Below, piece by piece: positions 4,954 through 6,401 of a stretch of DNA of 6,401 bases. Source of the stretch: Solirubrobacteraceae bacterium (lineage in GTDB: Bacteria > Actinomycetota > Thermoleophilia > Solirubrobacterales > Solirubrobacteraceae); assembly GCA_030038955.1 (NCBI GenBank), contig JASHQV010000280.1, forward strand, positions 1-6,401. The letters are read 5' to 3'. The translations under genes and the position numbers were made by a program. Below the pieces are notes generated by a model, which had not been told where the DNA came from, searched no databases, and worked only from the letters and a program-made list of their open reading frames with translations. Within the stretch, counting starts at the first letter, position 1; each line of letters begins with the position of its first letter.

Positions 4954-5847
4954 TCACCCCGCTTGCACGGCCAGCGCGTTGACGACCGCGCCGGCCAGGA
5001 TGATCAGCGCCACGACGTAGAACCAGCCCAGCACGATCACCACGAACACGACGGTCGTGCCGAACCGGGCGATCGTCGAGATCGACGACAGGTACACGGG
5101 AAACGCGACGTCGACAGCTCCGATCGCGACAGTCGCGCCGAGCGCGCCGGGCCAGATCGCGCGCCAGCCGGGGTGCCGGGTCGGGACGGTCGCGTAGATC
5201 ACCGCAAGGCAGCCGAACAGGATCATCAGGCTGCCCGCCAGCGACAGCGCGTAGGCGACCTCGTGGATCCGCCCGAGGTCGAGCGGCAACTGCCGTGTTC
5301 CCGCCCGCAGCAGCGACTGCAGCGTGGGGATCGCGACGGTCGCGATCATGAACAGCAGCACGAGCCCGACCATCACCGCGCCGAACCGCTTCTGCACCAG
5401 CCACGGTCGCGACGAGCAGCCGTAGATGCGGCTGAACGAGGTGTCGAGCGCCCCCCAGAACGAGGACGCCAGCCACAGGCTGGCGATCAACGCCAGCACC
5501 CCGGTGCTGGTCGTGGAGCGGGCGACCTCGTCGAGCAGCGAGTTCAGCGTCTTCTGGGTGCTGCCGGGGAAGATGTCGCGCAGGTCGACCAGCACCGAGT
5601 GCGAGATCGTGGGGTCGGACACGACGTGCCCGGCGACGAACAGGCCGAGCAGCGCCACCGGAATGATCCCCAGCAGCATGTTGTAGGCGAGCATCGCCGC
5701 CATCCCCGTGACGTTGGCGTTCCAAGCCAGGCGCCAGAAGCGACGCATCCGTCCCGGGGTTGCGCGAGCGTGGTGGCGCATCCGCCGGCGCCGGCTTGCG
5801 GCAGCCGGCGCCTCCCCACCCGAACCGGTCGCTGCCGACGGACGCAT
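4954..5847 (-). CDS. YihY/BrkB-family integral membrane protein
   Basis: This is a six-segment inner-membrane protein of the YihY/virulence-factor BrkB family (once mislabelled ribonuclease BN); its transport role is not established. From the start at 5847 it has 297 residues, with hydrophobic segments near 50-76, 115-134, 156-177, 198-221, 231-254 and 266-292. Family signs are FWRLAWNANVTGMAAMLAYN before and into segment 1, VPTRHPGWRAIWPGAL between segments 4 and 5, and FGTTVVFVVIVLGWFYV then ILAGAVVNAL at the end. The start is uncertain: ATG 5847 has a -10-like TATGCT (5865-5860) just upstream, but relatives usually begin near ATG 5781 or 5748. The longest frame, from ATG 5925, starts inside the 38-bp palindrome and is unlikely. 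It lies downstream of the thioredoxin-fold gene on the same strand. Confidence 0.88.
   Translation of the reverse strand: MRPSAATGSGGEAPAAASRRRRMRHHARATPGRMRRFWRLAWNANVTGMAAMLAYNMLLGIIPVALLGLFVAGHVVSDPTISHSVLVDLRDIFPGSTQKTLNSLLDEVARSTTSTGVLALIASLWLASSFWGALDTSFSRIYGCSSRPWLVQKRFGAVMVGLVLLFMIATVAIPTLQSLLRAGTRQLPLDLGRIHEVAYALSLAGSLMILFGCLAVIYATVPTRHPGWRAIWPGALGATVAIGAVDVAFPVYLSSISTIARFGTTVVFVVIVLGWFYVVALIILAGAVVNALAVQAG
5787..5812 (-). repeat. Strong hairpin at the disputed start of the YihY-type gene
   Basis: GGCGCCGGCT (5787-5796) and AGCCGGCGCC (5803-5812) make a perfect 10-bp stem with a six-base loop. On the coding (minus) strand it ends five bases before the in-frame ATG at 5781. If translation starts at 5781 or 5748, the stem lies in the leader and could limit ribosome access; if it starts at 5847, it merely encodes part of an Ala/Arg-rich N-terminus. 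Confidence 0.6.
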
Positions 5848-5873
5848 GCTCGCGGCCAAAGCATAGAAGCGAT

Positions 5874-5908
5874 CGGTGGATCTAATGCGCGGCGAGCGGT
5901 GGATCGAA
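5874..5908. promoter_or_regulatory. Two direct CGGTGGATC boxes upstream of the YihY-type gene
   Basis: CGGTGGATCTAA (5874-5885) and CGGTGGATCGAA (5897-5908) agree at 11 of 12 positions and start 23 bases apart, about two helix turns. The second copy is also the left end of the 38-bp palindrome, whose right end supplies an inverted third copy (5927-5936). Spaced repeats just upstream of a likely promoter suggest a binding site for a regulator; the regulator is unknown. Confidence 0.4.
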
Positions 5909-5936
5909 ATTGGTCCATGGACCAATTTCGATCCAC
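5899..5936. repeat. 38-bp perfect palindrome in the spacer of the leftward genes
   Basis: GTGGATCGAAATTGGTCCA (5899-5917) is followed directly by its exact reverse complement (5918-5936); the centre is CCATGG. It begins three bases after the stop of the thioredoxin-fold gene (minus strand) and lies upstream of the YihY-type gene. Unlike the other hairpins it is AT-richer than its surroundings. As RNA it would be a stem of about 17 bp with a four-base loop and could end the upstream transcript, though no T-run follows. As DNA it could be an operator for a dimeric protein. Confidence 0.93.
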
Positions 5937-5939
5937 AGG

Positions 5940-6401
5940 TCAGAGTTGGGACTGCGCAGGCGCCGCCGAGGCCTCGCGCGCCGCCGCCACGATCGCGGCC
6001 CCGGGGAGCGCCTCGAACCCCTCGAACCAGCGGTGACCGATGCGCAGCACCGGCGTGCTGTGCAGGCCGCGGCTCGCGAGCAGCTCGCGGGTGGCGGTGA
6101 GCACCACGTCCCGGCCGGGGTCGGCGGCGGCCGCCAGCGCATCGCGGACCCGTAGTCCCGCGACCCGGGCTGCCTCGGCGATCACGTGCGGATCGTCGGC
6201 GCCGTAGCCGCCGCAGAAGATCAGCCGCGCCGCCGCCAGGCCAAAGCTGGCGCAGACGCCGTCCTCGGCGGCGAGCGAGGCGGCGCGCGTCAGGGGACGG
6301 GCGTCGGCACCGGGGTTCTCGGGCATGACCAGCGGCAGCCGTAGCCGGTGTGCCTCAGACGCGGCGGCGACGAACAGCGCCCGTTCGACGGCGGCGCACG
6401 G
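5940..6401 (-). CDS. DsbA / HCCA-isomerase-family thioredoxin-fold protein (5' part missing)
   Basis: The frame is open to the right edge, so the gene begins outside the window; 153 C-terminal residues are seen. The order of elements matches the DsbA-like family that includes 2-hydroxychromene-2-carboxylate isomerase: a helix ending in HRLRLPLVMPEN, a helical insertion with FGLAAARLIFCGGYGADDPHVIAEAARVAGL (visible residues 53-83), then TRELLASRGLHSTPVLRIG (104-122), which holds the cis-proline Pro117 after STP and the last strand pair, and WFEGFEALPG (125-134). The active-site CxxC or SxxS motif lies in the missing N-terminus, so disulfide oxidoreductase, glutathione-dependent isomerase and FrnE-like roles cannot be separated. 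ATG 6326 is internal and not the start. No export signal can be judged. Confidence 0.8.
   Translation of the reverse strand, partial: PCAAVERALFVAAASEAHRLRLPLVMPENPGADARPLTRAASLAAEDGVCASFGLAAARLIFCGGYGADDPHVIAEAARVAGLRVRDALAAAADPGRDVVLTATRELLASRGLHSTPVLRIGHRWFEGFEALPGAAIVAAAREASAAPAQSQL

Noticed and set aside
2089..5801. CGCCGGCTTGCGG occurs in two hairpins (2089-2101 and 5789-5801)
   Set aside because: A 13-base match at this GC content is weak; flanks differ, so I do not call a repeat family.
4963..6036. 357-residue plus-strand frame opposite the YihY-type gene
   Set aside because: Gln/Arg/His/Asp-rich antisense of a membrane protein, typical for shadow frames of hydrophobic genes.

Overview
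The window is very GC-rich, densely coding bacterial DNA. The protein families, the frequent GTG starts and weak Shine-Dalgarno sites, and the arginine/alanine-rich shadow frames fit a high-GC actinobacterium. A Thermoleophilia/Solirubrobacterales-type genome is my best guess, but that is inference from style and no marker gene proves it. I see six confident protein genes, one of them cut by the right edge, and one probable small orphan gene. I see no tRNA, rRNA, CRISPR, transposase or phage gene.

Left part (1-2120): an ArsR-type winged-helix repressor (minus strand) diverges from a 14-segment DHA2/EmrB-type drug exporter (plus strand). They share a 117-bp spacer that holds an inverted repeat whose two arms lie on the two predicted start sites. 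This looks like a self-contained efflux cassette in which the repressor controls both itself and the pump. A GC-rich hairpin follows each gene.

Middle (2120-4171): a decayed 47-bp tandem repeat lies upstream of a D-2-hydroxyacid dehydrogenase of the glyoxylate/hydroxypyruvate reductase type. Four bases after its stop comes a short-form Ppx/GppA phosphatase, so the two genes probably form one transcription unit.

Accessory-looking stretch (4172-4700): this is the least explained part. About 260 bases can fold into several perfect stems and end in a textbook intrinsic terminator (4442-4471). Immediately after come an 18-bp tandem duplication, a 27-bp tandem duplication and a 46-bp perfect palindrome. 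A strong Shine-Dalgarno sequence then sets the start of a 60-residue acidic orphan protein (4701-4883).

Right part (4884-6401): on the minus strand lie a YihY/BrkB-type membrane protein and, upstream of it, the C-terminal part of a DsbA/HCCA-isomerase-family thioredoxin-fold protein. Between them sits a 38-bp perfect palindrome with two further copies of its GTGGATC box. Nothing in the window is a proven new system. The best candidates for something undescribed are the structured, repeat-rich 4172-4700 region with its small ORF, and the 38-bp palindrome.
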